From Streptomyces sp. NRRL S-1022 (GTDB lineage Bacteria > Actinomycetota > Actinomycetes > Streptomycetales > Streptomycetaceae), in assembly GCF_000720135.1 (NCBI RefSeq), contig NZ_JOIU01000011.1, positions 62,001 to 126,000 of the forward strand: a stretch of DNA of 64,000 nt. Reading direction: 5' to 3'. A program made the position numbers and the translations under genes. Positions 1 through 8,725 of the stretch are shown piece after piece. The notes under the pieces are model-generated. The model saw nothing but the letters and a program-made list of their open reading frames with translations. It had not been told where the DNA came from and searched no databases. Position 1 is the stretch's first letter, and every line of letters starts with the position of its first letter.

Positions 1-1589
1 ATGGGCTGGTGGGTGGGGCCGTCCTCGCCCAGCCCGATGGAGTCGTGCGTCCACACGTAGGTGACCGGGAGCTGCATGAGCGCGGCCAGCCGCACCGCAC
101 CGCGCATGTAGTCGGAGAAGGTGAGGAACGTGCCGCCGTACACGCGGGTCCCGCCGTGCAGCGCGATGCCGTTCATGATCGCGCCCATGGCGTGCTCGCG
201 GACGCCGAAGTGCAGCGTGCGCCCGTACGGGCCGCCCGACCACATCTTGGACTGCCGGCTCTCGGGCAGGAACGAAGCCTCCCCCTTGACCGCGGTGTTG
301 TTGCTCTCCGCCAGGTCGGCCGAACCACCCCACAGCTCCGGCAGGACCGGGTACAGGGCGGCGAGGACCTCGCCGGAAGCCTTCCGGGTCGCCACGCCCT
401 TCGGATCGGCGTCCCAGACCGGCAGGTCGTCCGCCCAGCCCTGCGGCAGCCGACGGGTGGACAGCCGCTCAAGCAGCGCGGCACCGTCGGGGTTGCCGGC
501 CCGCCACGCGTCGAAGCGCTGCTGCCACGTCGCGTGCGCCTGCGCGCCGCGCTCGGCGACCCGGCGGGCGTGCTGGAGCACCTCGGGGTCGACCTCGAAG
601 GTCTTGTCGGGGTCGAAGCCGAGGATCTTCTTGGTCGCCCGGACCTCGTCCTCGCCCAGCGCGGATCCGTGGGCCGCGCCGGTGTTCTGCTTGTTCGGAG
701 CGGGCCAGCCGATGATCGTGTGCAGCACGATCAGCGACGGGCGGCCGGTCTCGGCCCGGGCAGCGGCCAGCGCCCGGTCGACCGCGGCCAGGTCCTCGCC
801 GTCGTCGACGTGCTGCACGTGCCAGCCGTAAGCCTCGTACCGCTTGCCGACGTCCTCGGTGAACGCGATGTCGGTGTCGTCCTCGATCGAGATCCGGTTG
901 GCGTCGTAGACCAGGACCAGGTTGCCCAGCTCCTGAGTGCCGGCCAGCGATGACGCCTCGCCGCTGACGCCCTCCTCCAGGTCGCCGTCGGAGGCGAACG
1001 CCCAAATCGTGTGGTCGAAGACGCTCTCGCCCTCGGGGGCGTCGGGGTCCAGCAGACCGCGCTCGCGGCGGGCGGCCATCGCCATGCCGACGGCGTTGCC
1101 GACGCCCTGGCCGAGCGGGCCGGTCGTCGTCTCCACCCCCGGTGTGTGGTTGACCTCGGGATGGCCCGGGGTCGCAGAGCCCCAGGTGCGCAGCGCCTGA
1201 AGGTCGGCCAGGTCCAAGCCGTAGCCGGAGAGGAAGAGCTGGATGTACAAGGTGAGGCTCGAGTGCCCCATCGACAGCACGAAGCGGTCACGGCCGACCC
1301 AGTTCGGATCGCCCGGGTCGTGGCGCAGCCACTTCTGGAACAGCAGGTAGGCGGTGGGAGCCATGCTCATCGCGGTGCCGGGGTGGCCGTTGCCGGTCTT
1401 CTGTACGGCATCCATCGCCAGCACGCGCACGGTGTCGATCGCGCGGCGGTCGAGATTGCCCATCCCCTCGGGGAGGGTGGGGTGCGGCTGGAAGGGGTTG
1501 CCGGTGGGTACGTCGCTCGCGGCCTCGGCGGGAGCCTCAGGGCGGGTGCTCTTCGCCTCGGTGGCGGGGTCTGCCTCATTGGCGGTCAT
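1..1589 (-). CDS. tkt: Transketolase, 3' end outside the window
   Basis: Transketolase moves two-carbon ketol units between sugar phosphates in the cytosolic pentose phosphate pathway, using thiamine diphosphate. About 529 N-terminal residues are visible and the frame is open to the left edge, so the C-terminal domain is missing here. Seen: a GHPGTAMSMAP segment near residue 68, the cofactor-binding SDGDLEEG stretch near residue 200, and the second-domain GVREHAMGAIMNG segment near residue 460 that holds the catalytic Glu. The ATG at 1589 is preceded by AAGGGAG with good spacing, and the first 30 residues are a disordered Ala/Pro/Glu-rich extension as in Streptomyces homologues. It may be a second copy rather than the main chromosomal gene; that cannot be decided from the window. 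Confidence 0.95.
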   Translation of the reverse strand, partial: MTANEADPATEAKSTRPEAPAEAASDVPTGNPFQPHPTLPEGMGNLDRRAIDTVRVLAMDAVQKTGNGHPGTAMSMAPTAYLLFQKWLRHDPGDPNWVGRDRFVLSMGHSSLTLYIQLFLSGYGLDLADLQALRTWGSATPGHPEVNHTPGVETTTGPLGQGVGNAVGMAMAARRERGLLDPDAPEGESVFDHTIWAFASDGDLEEGVSGEASSLAGTQELGNLVLVYDANRISIEDDTDIAFTEDVGKRYEAYGWHVQHVDDGEDLAAVDRALAAARAETGRPSLIVLHTIIGWPAPNKQNTGAAHGSALGEDEVRATKKILGFDPDKTFEVDPEVLQHARRVAERGAQAHATWQQRFDAWRAGNPDGAALLERLSTRRLPQGWADDLPVWDADPKGVATRKASGEVLAALYPVLPELWGGSADLAESNNTAVKGEASFLPESRQSKMWSGGPYGRTLHFGVREHAMGAIMNGIALHGGTRVYGGTFLTFSDYMRGAVRLAALMQLPVTYVWTHDSIGLGEDGPTHQP

Positions 1590-1687
1590 CGGTGGCGGTA
1601 CTCCCTTGGGGGTGGGACGGTAGATGCTTTTCACCGCGCGGCCGGTGTCGGGCACCGCAACCGGGCGGGCCCGGCGACGGTGGGGCG

Positions 1688-2339
1688 TCAGGCGAGTGGG
1701 GTGTCGTCCAGTGCCTTCGCGAGGTCGCCGGGGGTGTCATAGAGCGCGATGGCGCCGGCAAGCCGCGGGAACGGACGACGATCGCCGGCATCCCCGCTCT
1801 CTTGGCCGCCTCAACGTCCCACACCGAGTCGCCGGCCATCACCCTCGACGCGTCGGGCGGCGCACCCGACTTCTTCAGCGCCACCTGCAGCAGATCCGGC
1901 GCCGGCTTGGAGGACTCCACATCGGCGCTGGTGATCCGGTCGTCGACGATGTCACGGGCGTCCAGCATGTCCAGCATGTCCAAGAAGACCTCCACGTGAC
2001 GCTGCTGAGCAGAACTGGCCGGCACCAGCCGGTGACCCCGCTCTTTGACCGCCACGAGGAGATCGCGAGCACCGGGCAACGGCGCCATCTCCTTCAGCAG
2101 CTCGTCGACCTCCCTGCCCTGCTGCTGCCTGGCCCGGTCGCCCACCCGGCGCTCCAGTTCCTCGCCACCGACAACGGTGACCACCTGATCCCCGCCCATC
2201 CCGATCAGCCGGTGCAGTCGCCATACCGGATGAATTTCGCCCACCGACCGCAGTGCCCGTACCAGGCGAGGGCGTGGTGGTAGTTGGAGCCGATGAGTGT
2301 CCCGTCGATGTCGAGGACGGCGATGGCGGATGCGGTCAC
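1688..2339 (-). pseudogene. HAD-family phosphatase broken by two frameshifts
   Basis: All HAD motifs are present but lie in different frames. Motif I (DIDGTL) follows a GTG start at 2339. The frame must shift near 2270 to continue through the cap and motif II region (PASSAQ), the KPAPD lysine motif and the GDSVWDVEAA motif IV. A second shift near 1760 is needed to read the normal C-terminal end, which stops at 1688. Coding-quality sequence persists across all three segments, so the damage is recent, or the two indels are sequencing errors. As written the gene cannot make a full HAD hydrolase. It lies 98 bp upstream of tkt on the same strand. The substrate is unknown. Confidence 0.8.
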
Positions 2340-2398
2340 GCTCACCGGCTACCCGCCAGCCCGGTACCCACACGGAGACCGCGGAACCGACAAGGCGA

Positions 2399-2442
2399 TC
2401 GTCGGTACGGTTACGGCTCCCGTCGGTACGGTTACGGCTCCC
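2399..2442. repeat. Two tandem copies of a 21-bp unit
   Basis: A 21-bp unit built around GTCGGTACGGTTACGGCTCC occurs twice head to tail with no spacer. It lies in a non-coding stretch upstream of the GH43 remnant. No function is evident. It could be a regulatory half-site pair or the product of slippage. Confidence 0.7.
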
Positions 2443-2599
2443 CGGGCGGCCGTCGCCCTACCTGGTCAGCTACGACCCGCTGCTCTACTCCTGACACCGC
2501 CGCCCGCAGCCGACCGCGGAGCATGACGGCCACTTACCGCACTCCAAGCGGACATCTCGGGTACGTGCCGCGTGCGCAAGGCGTCCTCCGGCACAGGGC

Positions 2600-2938
2600 G
2601 TGCGCGGCGGAACCTCGGACGGCTCAGCGGGCCTGAACGTCGTCGCGCCCTGGCCGCCGCCACCGGGTCCCGCCGCCGGCGCGGCCCTCCCACTCGTCGC
2701 CGCCTCCCGCGCCGCAGCCGTCCCCGCCCCGGGGCCGGCCGCCGCCGCCGGGGAGTTCACTAACCCGGTGATCTGGCAGGACTTCGCGGACATCGACGTC
2801 ATCCGCGTCGGGGACACCTACTAGGCCTCGGCCTCGACCATGCACTACTCCCCGGGCGCGCCCGTCCTGCGCCCGTACGACCTGGTGCACTGGGAGATCG
2901 CCGGTCACTCGGTGCCGGTACTGGACTTCGGAGGCGGC
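2600..2938 (+). pseudogene. GH43 beta-xylosidase N-terminal remnant with stop codon
   Basis: The conserved GH43 opening FTNPVIWQDFADIDVIRVGDTY is present, including the catalytic-base Asp region, preceded by an Ala/Pro-rich former signal region. The next codon is TAG at 2822, where the family has Tyr (TAC), and the reading then resumes in the same frame with ASASTMHYSPGAPVLRPYDL and VHWEIAGHSVPVLDFGG. Homology ends abruptly near 2938, so more than three quarters of the enzyme is missing. Full-length relatives are secreted xylan 1,4-beta-xylosidases or arabinofuranosidases. Both a nonsense mutation and a large 3' deletion are visible. The interval 2340-2599 holds only the tandem repeat. Confidence 0.8.
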
Positions 2939-2984
2939 GGCGAGCCCCTCGCCTTCTCACCTGTCACCGGACAGGCGGGCGACG

Positions 2985-3014
2985 GGGCCCCGCGACCAAC
3001 GCTCGCGGGGGCCC
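2985..3014 (-). terminator. GC-rich hairpin downstream of metX
   Basis: An 11-bp stem (GGGCCCCGCGA paired with TCGCGGGGGCCC, one bulged G) with a seven-base loop lies about 135 bp beyond the metX stop. No U-tract follows, as is usual for Streptomyces terminators. It probably ends the metY-metX transcript. Confidence 0.5.
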
Positions 3015-3148
3015 TCCCGTGCACGACGCCAGTGCCGTGCGCGCGACGCCCGTCCCCGCGGGCGCGGGGGCGAGGACCTCGGCGCGTCGGATCCGGCGAC
3101 CGGCAGCACGGCGGGCCCGGGGCGCCGCGAGCGGCCGGCCAGCGGCCC

Positions 3149-4297
3149 CTAACCGACGAGTTCGCGTACGAGCGCGGCGACTTGCTCCACTTCGATGAGG
3201 AAGCCGTCGTGCCCGTACGGGGACTCGACCACCCTGGCGTAGTCCGCCGTGGGGATCGCGGCCGCCAGTTCCGCCTGCTGGGCCGGCGGGTAGAGGCGGT
3301 CCGAGTCGACGCCCGCGACGAGGGTCCGGGCCGTCACCCGGCTCAGAGCGGCGCGCGTACCGCCCCGACCGCGACCGATGTCGTGGCTGTTCATGGCCTC
3401 TGTCAGCGTGACGTAGCTGCCCGCGTCGAAGCGGCGCACGAGCTTGGCGGCGTGATGGTCGAGGTAGGACTCCACCTGGAACCGGCCACCGTTGAAGGGA
3501 TCCTCCGTGCCCTGCGGCGCACGGCCGAAGCGGACCTGGAGTTCCCGCTCGCTGCGGTACGTCACGTGAGCGAGGCGACGGGCCAGGCCGAGTCCCGCGT
3601 GCGGCCCGAGTGCGGGGCCGGCGTCGTGGTAGTCGCCGCCGCGCCAGTGCGGGTCGCCGCGGATGGCATGGAGCTGGACGTTCGCCCAGGCGATCTGCTC
3701 CGCGCTCGCCGCGGCCACCGTGGCGAGCAGCAGGAGTGCCCGGGTCCGTGCCGGATGCGACACGGCCCATTCCAGCGCCCGCATCCCGCCCATCGACCCA
3801 CCGACGACCAGGGCCCAGCGATCGATGCCCAGCGCGTCGGCCAGGCCCGCCTCGGCGGCCACCTGGTCCCGCTGCGTCAAGAAGGGGAAGCTGCCGCCCC
3901 AAGGGCGCCCGTCCGGGGTGCGGGACGCCGGTCCGGTACTGCCCTGGCAGCCACCGAGCACGTTCGGAGCCACGACGAACCAGCGGCCCGTGTCGAGCGC
4001 GCGACCGGGGCCGACGAGCCCGTCCCACCAGCCCGGGGTGGGATGGCCGGGCTCGGCGGGGCCGGCGACGTGGCTGTCGCCGGTCAGGGCGTGCAGCACC
4101 AGCACCGCGTTGGCACGGTCGGGAGCCAGCCGCCCCCACGTCTCGAACGCAAGCCGGACGCCCGGGAGTTCACCGCCGGCCTCCAGGGCGAGGGGCTCGT
4201 CGCGCAGGTACCACCGGCGACGTCCGGGCGGGTCCCCCTCCCGCCAGGCCCCGGAGGCCGGCGGGAGGAGATCGGACGGTGCCAGTACGGTGTTCAG
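3149..4297 (-). CDS. metX: Homoserine O-acetyltransferase
   Basis: MetX acetylates L-homoserine with acetyl-CoA, making the substrate for MetY in direct-sulfhydrylation methionine synthesis. It is an alpha/beta-hydrolase-fold protein with a HALTGDSH segment (residues 69-76), nucleophile Ser168 in VGGSMGGM, and C-terminal Asp (AGVDSDRLYPP) and His (GHDGFL) of the triad. The conserved N-terminal region from [10 protein letters not shown] onward contains no ATG, GTG or TTG start. The best start is the CTG at 4297, which overlaps the metY stop as CTGA and has GAAGGG nine bases upstream; this gives 382 residues. The first GTG (4105) would remove conserved strands. Translational coupling to metY is likely. 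Confidence 0.9.
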   Translation of the reverse strand: MNTVLAPSDLLPPASGAWREGDPPGRRRWYLRDEPLALEAGGELPGVRLAFETWGRLAPDRANAVLVLHALTGDSHVAGPAEPGHPTPGWWDGLVGPGRALDTGRWFVVAPNVLGGCQGSTGPASRTPDGRPWGGSFPFLTQRDQVAAEAGLADALGIDRWALVVGGSMGGMRALEWAVSHPARTRALLLLATVAAASAEQIAWANVQLHAIRGDPHWRGGDYHDAGPALGPHAGLGLARRLAHVTYRSERELQVRFGRAPQGTEDPFNGGRFQVESYLDHHAAKLVRRFDAGSYVTLTEAMNSHDIGRGRGGTRAALSRVTARTLVAGVDSDRLYPPAQQAELAAAIPTADYARVVESPYGHDGFLIEVEQVAALVRELVG

Positions 4298-5655
4298 GAC
4301 GCGCCCTTCGCCGCGCGGAACCCCGCCTCCAGGTCGGCCTTCAGGTCGGCGAGGTTCTCGATGCCCACCGACAGGCGCACCAGCCCGGGGGAGGTGCCGG
4401 TGGCCGCCAGCTGCTCCTCGTCGAGCTGGCTGTGCGTGGTGGACGCCGGGTGGATGATCAGGCTGCGCACATCACCGATGTTGGCGAGGTGGCTGAAGAG
4501 CTCCACCGCGTCCACGAACCGCTTGCCCGCCTCGACACCGTCCCGCAGCTCGAAGGAGACCACCGCACCGGCACCGCGCGGCAGGTACTTCCGGCCCGCC
4601 TCGTACCACCTGCTGGACTCCAGCCCCGGATAGTGGACGGCGGCGACCTCGTCCCGCTGCTCCAGCCACTCGGCAAGGGCCTGGGCGTTCGCGGAGTGCC
4701 GCTCGATCCGCAGGCTGAGGGTCTCCACGCCCTGCAGGAGCAGGAACGCCGAGTGGGGGGAGAGGGCCGGTCCGAGGTCGCGCAGCAGCTGCACCCGGAG
4801 CTTGACGGCGAAGGCGCCCGGGCCGAGCGCCGGCCAGTACCGCAGCCCGTGGTAGCTGGGGTCGGGCTCCGTGAAGTCCGGGAACCGCTCGGCGTGAGCC
4901 CCGAAGTCGAAGGTGCCGCCGTCGACGACGACACCCGCGATGGCCGTGCCGTGGCCGCCCAGGAACTTGGTCGCGGAGTGGACGACGACGTCCGCGCCGT
5001 GTTCGAGGGGCCGCAGGAGGTAGGGCGTCGGGACCGTGTTGTCCACGATCAGCGGCAGTCCGGCCGCGTGCGCCACGTCCGCGACCCCCCGTACGTCGAG
5101 CACGTTGCCGCGTGGATTGCCCAACGTCTCCGCGAACAGGGCCTTGGTGTTCGGCCGGATCGCCGTCCGCCACGCGTCGAGGTCGTCCGGGTCGTCGACG
5201 AACGACACGTCGATGCCCAGCTTCGGCAGCGTGTGCCGGAACAGGTTGTAGGTGCCGCCGTACAGCGACGTACTGGAGACGACGTGGTCGCCGGAGCTCG
5301 CGAGTGTCAGGATCGCCAGGGTCTCCGCCGCCTGCCCGGAGGAGAGCGCCACGGCCGCGACGCCGCCCTCCAGGGCGGCGACGCGCTGCTCGAAGACGTC
5401 CTGGGTCGGGTTGTGGATGCGGGTGTAGATGTTGCCGGGTTCGGCCAGCGAGAACAGGTCGGCGGCGTGCTGCGTGTCCCGGAACACGAACGACGTCGTC
5501 TGGTAGATCGGTGTCGCCCGGGCACCGGTCGTCGGGTCGGGCACCGCCCCGGCGTGGATCTGCTTGGTCTCGAACGACCAGGCCGAGGTGTCGGGCCCGG
5601 CGGGCGGCTCCTCAGGGGTGTGCCCTGCGGTGACGGAGTCGATGGGGTGGCTCAT
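4294..5655 (-). CDS. metY: O-acetylhomoserine sulfhydrylase
   Basis: This PLP enzyme of the Cys/Met-metabolism family converts O-acetylhomoserine plus sulfide (or methanethiol) to homocysteine or methionine. It is 453 residues long. Seen: the [20 protein letters not shown]-terminal segment, the phosphate-binding SSGQAAE motif, and the PLP lysine in [12 protein letters not shown] near residue 228. The start ATG at 5655 (MSHPIDSV) has AGGGAG upstream; the same frame runs open further upstream but that extension lacks conservation-like sequence. The gene overlaps metX by the CTGA junction, and a cysteine-bearing leader peptide lies 150 bp upstream, implying sulfur-responsive control. Confidence 0.95.
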   Translation of the reverse strand: MSHPIDSVTAGHTPEEPPAGPDTSAWSFETKQIHAGAVPDPTTGARATPIYQTTSFVFRDTQHAADLFSLAEPGNIYTRIHNPTQDVFEQRVAALEGGVAAVALSSGQAAETLAILTLASSGDHVVSSTSLYGGTYNLFRHTLPKLGIDVSFVDDPDDLDAWRTAIRPNTKALFAETLGNPRGNVLDVRGVADVAHAAGLPLIVDNTVPTPYLLRPLEHGADVVVHSATKFLGGHGTAIAGVVVDGGTFDFGAHAERFPDFTEPDPSYHGLRYWPALGPGAFAVKLRVQLLRDLGPALSPHSAFLLLQGVETLSLRIERHSANAQALAEWLEQRDEVAAVHYPGLESSRWYEAGRKYLPRGAGAVVSFELRDGVEAGKRFVDAVELFSHLANIGDVRSLIIHPASTTHSQLDEEQLAATGTSPGLVRLSVGIENLADLKADLEAGFRAAKGAS

Positions 5656-5784
5656 GGCGGTGCTCCCTTGTGCGGAAGGCGAGGCGCCCGTGGTGCGGGG
5701 CACGCGAAGGCGCGGAGGAACCACAGGGCCGGCCGTCGCACCCGGAACGCGGGCGGCGGTCGGCTCTGTGCGGAGGGGAGAAGA

Positions 5785-5798
5785 CCGGCGGGGGCCGG
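5785..5798 (-). promoter_or_regulatory. Small hairpin after the leader peptide
   Basis: A CCGGC/GCCGG stem with a four-base loop begins ten bases beyond the leader-peptide stop and about 130 bases before metY. It could be part of an attenuator that responds to ribosome stalling on the leader's tandem Cys codons. The stem is short, and alternative pairings in the GC-rich leader cannot be ranked by eye. Confidence 0.3.
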
Positions 5799-5807
5799 AG
5801 CGCGGAC

Positions 5808-5882
5808 TCAGCTCACGGCAGGACAACACGTGGTGGTGACACGCCCGTAGTCAACGTGGCGGCGGGTCACGAGCACGGTCAT
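5808..5882 (-). CDS. Cysteine-containing leader peptide upstream of metYX
   Basis: A 24-codon ORF contains TRRHVDYGRV followed after three Thr by tandem Cys-Cys and a short PAVS tail. This matches the actinobacterial leader-peptide pattern (V-x-x-R-R-x-V-D-x-x-R-V then Cys) found before sulfur-assimilation and methionine genes. The start could be the ATG at 5882 or one of two in-frame GTG codons (5876, 5870). By analogy with amino-acid attenuation, low charged tRNA-Cys would stall ribosomes at the paired Cys codons and permit read-through into metY. No SAM riboswitch consensus was recognised in the 230-bp leader. Function is inferred from composition and position. Confidence 0.65.
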   Translation of the reverse strand: MTVLVTRRHVDYGRVTTTCCPAVS

Positions 5883-6295
5883 GGAGCCAGAAAACCACAT
5901 GGGGCGGCCGCGCACCAGCGCCCCGCAGCCGTCCGGCCGGCTGGAAACATGATGGACGCACTTCCCCCGGGGGCAACGGTGCAGGAGCGCCCGGGCTGCC
6001 GCCCCGCCATGGGACGGTACGCCCGCCCCGGTGCGACATGCTCTTCCGATGATTCCACGCACTGCCCCGATCAGCCGGCCGGTGACGATACGGAGGCCGC
6101 CGCGCGGCATGCCAGACGGCTCACACGGATCGTGCGTGGCCCCGAGCCCGGTCGCTCCCCCCCACCAGAACACCGGTTTCGCACCTGGAAACGGGCGGTA
6201 CGGCTACCGCACTCGGTTGACCTCGCCTCGCGGCCCCGCGCAGCCGGACGTCACACCACCAGTTGAAAGCTCCTCCGCTGGCAGCAGGTCGAAAC

Positions 6296-6490
6296 TCAGC
6301 GGCGCCGCTCCTCGGGCCAAGCCCGGAACCTCCGCCGCCCCCACTCCTGCGCCCGCTCCCTGATACGGCGACGCAACCAAGTCATCCACAGCACGAGCGG
6401 CGTCGCCGCGAGAGCACCCAGCAATGCCGGACTCCACCCCATCCCACCTGCGCTGTACCGGAACATCACAGCCAACACCACATACATCAC
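6296..6490 (-). CDS. Small membrane protein, possible
   Basis: The 64-residue product has two hydrophobic segments (about residues 2-11 and 18-36) followed by a basic tail rich in Arg and Trp, a plausible topology for a small inner-membrane protein. There is no good Shine-Dalgarno before the ATG at 6490, and an in-frame GTG lies just upstream. Nothing identifies a function. The flanks 5883-6295 and 6491-6834 contain no other recognisable gene. It could be a chance ORF. Confidence 0.4.
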   Translation of the reverse strand: MMYVVLAVMFRYSAGGMGWSPALLGALAATPLVLWMTWLRRRIRERAQEWGRRRFRAWPEERRR

Positions 6491-6834
6491 CAGGACAACG
6501 CCTGCCCTGCCAACGCCTCAACTCCACTCCCCCATCCGCTGACCACGATTTCCGCAGGGCGGGACGGCTACTGCCCGGGCCGACCGGCGCTACGGAAGGT
6601 GGGCCGCCTTTGCGTGCACGGTGGGCCGTCCCGTGTACCCGACGCCCGTCACGTCCTGGACGAACACCTCGACGCACTCGTTGCGCGGGTGCTCCCCGAG
6701 ACATGGGACGCCTGACCGGATGCGGCCCGGTCGGTCGTGAGTCGAGGCTGGTCCCGGCCTCGTACGTGCCGACGTTGCGACCGGTCCATCCCCGTGACAT
6801 CGAGGCGCCCCCAGGGCTGAACGGAGATCACTGC

Positions 6835-7115
6835 ATGGCTCGTCGTGTTGCCGTCTACGGAGCCGGTTCCTGGGGGACGGCGTTCTACCCTCGTCCTGGC
6901 CGACGCCGGGTGTGAGTGACCCGTGGGGGCGCCGCAAGGCGGTGGTAGACGCGATCAACCACACGCACGTGAACGCCGATTACCTGCCACAGGCGTCGCT
7001 TCCGTCGGCCGTGCGCGCGACGACCGGCCCGGCCGAAGCGGCGGGCGGCGCCGACATCGCCGTCCTGGCGGTCTTGGCGCAGAGCGCCCGGACGCTGCTG
7101 GAGGGGTGGGCGGAC
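6835..7115 (+). pseudogene. gpsA: gpsA (glycerol-3-phosphate dehydrogenase) N-terminal remnant
   Basis: The first 17 codons read MARRVAVYGAGSWGTAF, the Rossmann nucleotide-binding start of NAD(P)+-dependent glycerol-3-phosphate dehydrogenase. A frameshift follows near 6886. The next segment, in the frame entered near 6912, reads WGRRKAVVDAINHTHVNADYLP and continues through AAGGADIAVLAVLAQS, the matching part of GpsA. Similarity ends near 7115, so about 70% of the enzyme is missing. Nothing functional should be made. From 7116 to 7364 no gene is recognisable. Confidence 0.8.
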
Positions 7116-7364
7116 CAGTGGCAGTCACACGCGAGAGTGACCGACGTGGACTCCACCTCCCACCATGCCGTAGCACCGCGGCAACAGGCCCTCTGGGTCA
7201 GCTTGTTGGCGTAGACACCCTTCGGGCTACCAAGACGACCTGTTCTTGGGCGGCAGTTGCCTCAATCACCCCACCGGGACCCGTCGTGACCCTCAAGACG
7301 GGCACGACGGCAGCCAGTGAGGCAACGGCACGGGCCGACACCCGGTCTGGCAGCATTCCTCCGG

Positions 7365-8657
7365 CTACCTGCCGTCCGCCGCCCTGGAGCCAGCCTCCGA
7401 CTGACCCTGGCCCGGCGCGGTCACAGGTTCGCGCCTGGCATCGCCCCGTGCCGTGACCGGCTCCGGGTGCTCCCATGCCTCGGGCAGCAGCAGCACGGCC
7501 AGGTTCGCCGCTGCCACGAGCACCGCACCTGCCAGCAGTGGTGCCGAGGTGCCGAGGAGGGTGGCAACCGGAACGGCCACCGCCAGGCCCAACGGGCGGG
7601 CGGCAAAAGAGATCAGCGCGTCGAAGGAGCCTACCCGCCCGAGCACCTCCTGCGGGATGCGGTGCTGGATGGCGGTCTCCCACAGCGGACTGAGCACACC
7701 AAGACCGAACATCGCCAGGAAGTACGCAGACGCCGCCCAGGGCAGCGCCAATCCCAGCCCGAAGGCCGCCAGCGGCAGCGCGAAGACGGCCGCGCCCACG
7801 GCCACACCGACCAGCGGGCGGCGGATCGGCAGCCGTCCTGCGGCAAAAGCACCGACCAGCATGCCGACGGTCCCGAGCTGGGCCACCAGGACCCACGCGC
7901 CGTCACCGCCCATGCTCCGGACGGCGATCAGCGGCCCCAGGGTGAGCAGGAAGCCAGCCGCCAGATGCCATACTCCATGGCCCAGCACATTGGTGAGGAA
8001 CCAGCGGTGACGCCGGGTCTCGGTCCAGCCTTCGCGCAACTGCGCCCGGAACCCCGCGTGGCCACCGTCGGCCGCCCTGATGGTCCGGCGGGTGTGCAGG
8101 CCGCCCAGGGTGGTCGCAGAGCCGATGAAGAGCGCGCCAGTCAGTAGCGAGGACCAGCCGGCCCCGAGCATCAGCATCATGCCGCCCGCCGTAGCAGGGC
8201 CGGCGGTCTGGGCCAGGCCGGTGGCGACGTCCAGCCGCGAGTTCAGCCGCAGCCGCTGGTCGGCGTCGACGGTCGCCGCGACCAGGGTGCGGACCGCTGG
8301 GGTGCCGAAGGCGACCGCGGCGCCGGTGACGGCGGCAAGCACGGCGAGGTCGGGCACCCGGACCAGGCCCCAGAGCAGTTCCGCGCCGATCACGGTCTGC
8401 GCCGCGCCCCTGAGTAGATCGGCAGCGAGCACGACCCGCTGTGGCGGGAAGCGGTCCGCCAGCACGCCGGCGACCGGCAGCAGCATCAGCATGGGCAGCA
8501 GTTCGCATGCCAATACCAGGCCCAGATCCCCCGCCGAACCCGTCGAGCCTGCGGCGTGTCCTCGAAGCAGGGCGAGCGTGAGCGTGGTGGGTATCAGCGC
8601 GGTGGCCAGCGCCGCGCAGGTACGGCCGACCAGCAGTCGGCGCATGGGTTGCGTCAT
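7365..8657 (-). CDS. MFS transporter, probable drug exporter
   Basis: The 430-residue product has about twelve hydrophobic segments and the layout of MFS_3/enterobactin-exporter-like permeases: a short N-terminus (MTQPMRRLLVGRT), the loop motif GVLADRFPPQRVV between helices 2 and 3, a central cytoplasmic loop around residue 205, and a hydrophilic Pro/Glu-rich tail. It is likely a proton-coupled exporter of small molecules in the cytoplasmic membrane. It is transcribed divergently from a MarR gene with only 68 bp between the starts, so it is probably the target of that regulator. The substrate is not predictable. Confidence 0.85.
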   Translation of the reverse strand: MTQPMRRLLVGRTCAALATALIPTTLTLALLRGHAAGSTGSAGDLGLVLACELLPMLMLLPVAGVLADRFPPQRVVLAADLLRGAAQTVIGAELLWGLVRVPDLAVLAAVTGAAVAFGTPAVRTLVAATVDADQRLRLNSRLDVATGLAQTAGPATAGGMMLMLGAGWSSLLTGALFIGSATTLGGLHTRRTIRAADGGHAGFRAQLREGWTETRRHRWFLTNVLGHGVWHLAAGFLLTLGPLIAVRSMGGDGAWVLVAQLGTVGMLVGAFAAGRLPIRRPLVGVAVGAAVFALPLAAFGLGLALPWAASAYFLAMFGLGVLSPLWETAIQHRIPQEVLGRVGSFDALISFAARPLGLAVAVPVATLLGTSAPLLAGAVLVAAANLAVLLLPEAWEHPEPVTARGDARREPVTAPGQGQSEAGSRAADGR

Positions 8658-8670
8658 GCACGCACAGTAT

Positions 8671-8712
8671 TTCGCCAGCTAATCATTTGGCAACGAAATA
8701 TAAGTTGGCGTA
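8671..8712. promoter_or_regulatory. Divergent promoter and MarR operator candidate
   Basis: The AT-rich gap between the MFS and MarR starts contains GCCA...TGGC arms (from 8674) and an overlapping imperfect palindrome ATTTGGCAACGAAAT (8685-8699), followed by a second TTGGC half-site near 8706. Its position covers both likely promoters, as for an autoregulating MarR repressor of an exporter. The exact operator is inferred. Confidence 0.45.
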
Positions 8713-8725
8713 GCATACTGAGGGC

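Noticed and set aside
5656..5807. SAM riboswitch upstream of metY
   Set aside because: I looked for the conserved SAM-II and SAM-IV core sequences and found none; the leader peptide is a better explanation.
2840..5850. Long plus-strand frames (597 and 746 codons) across metX and metY
   Set aside because: They oppose two recognisable enzymes and translate to Arg/Gly/Ala-rich sequence without domains.
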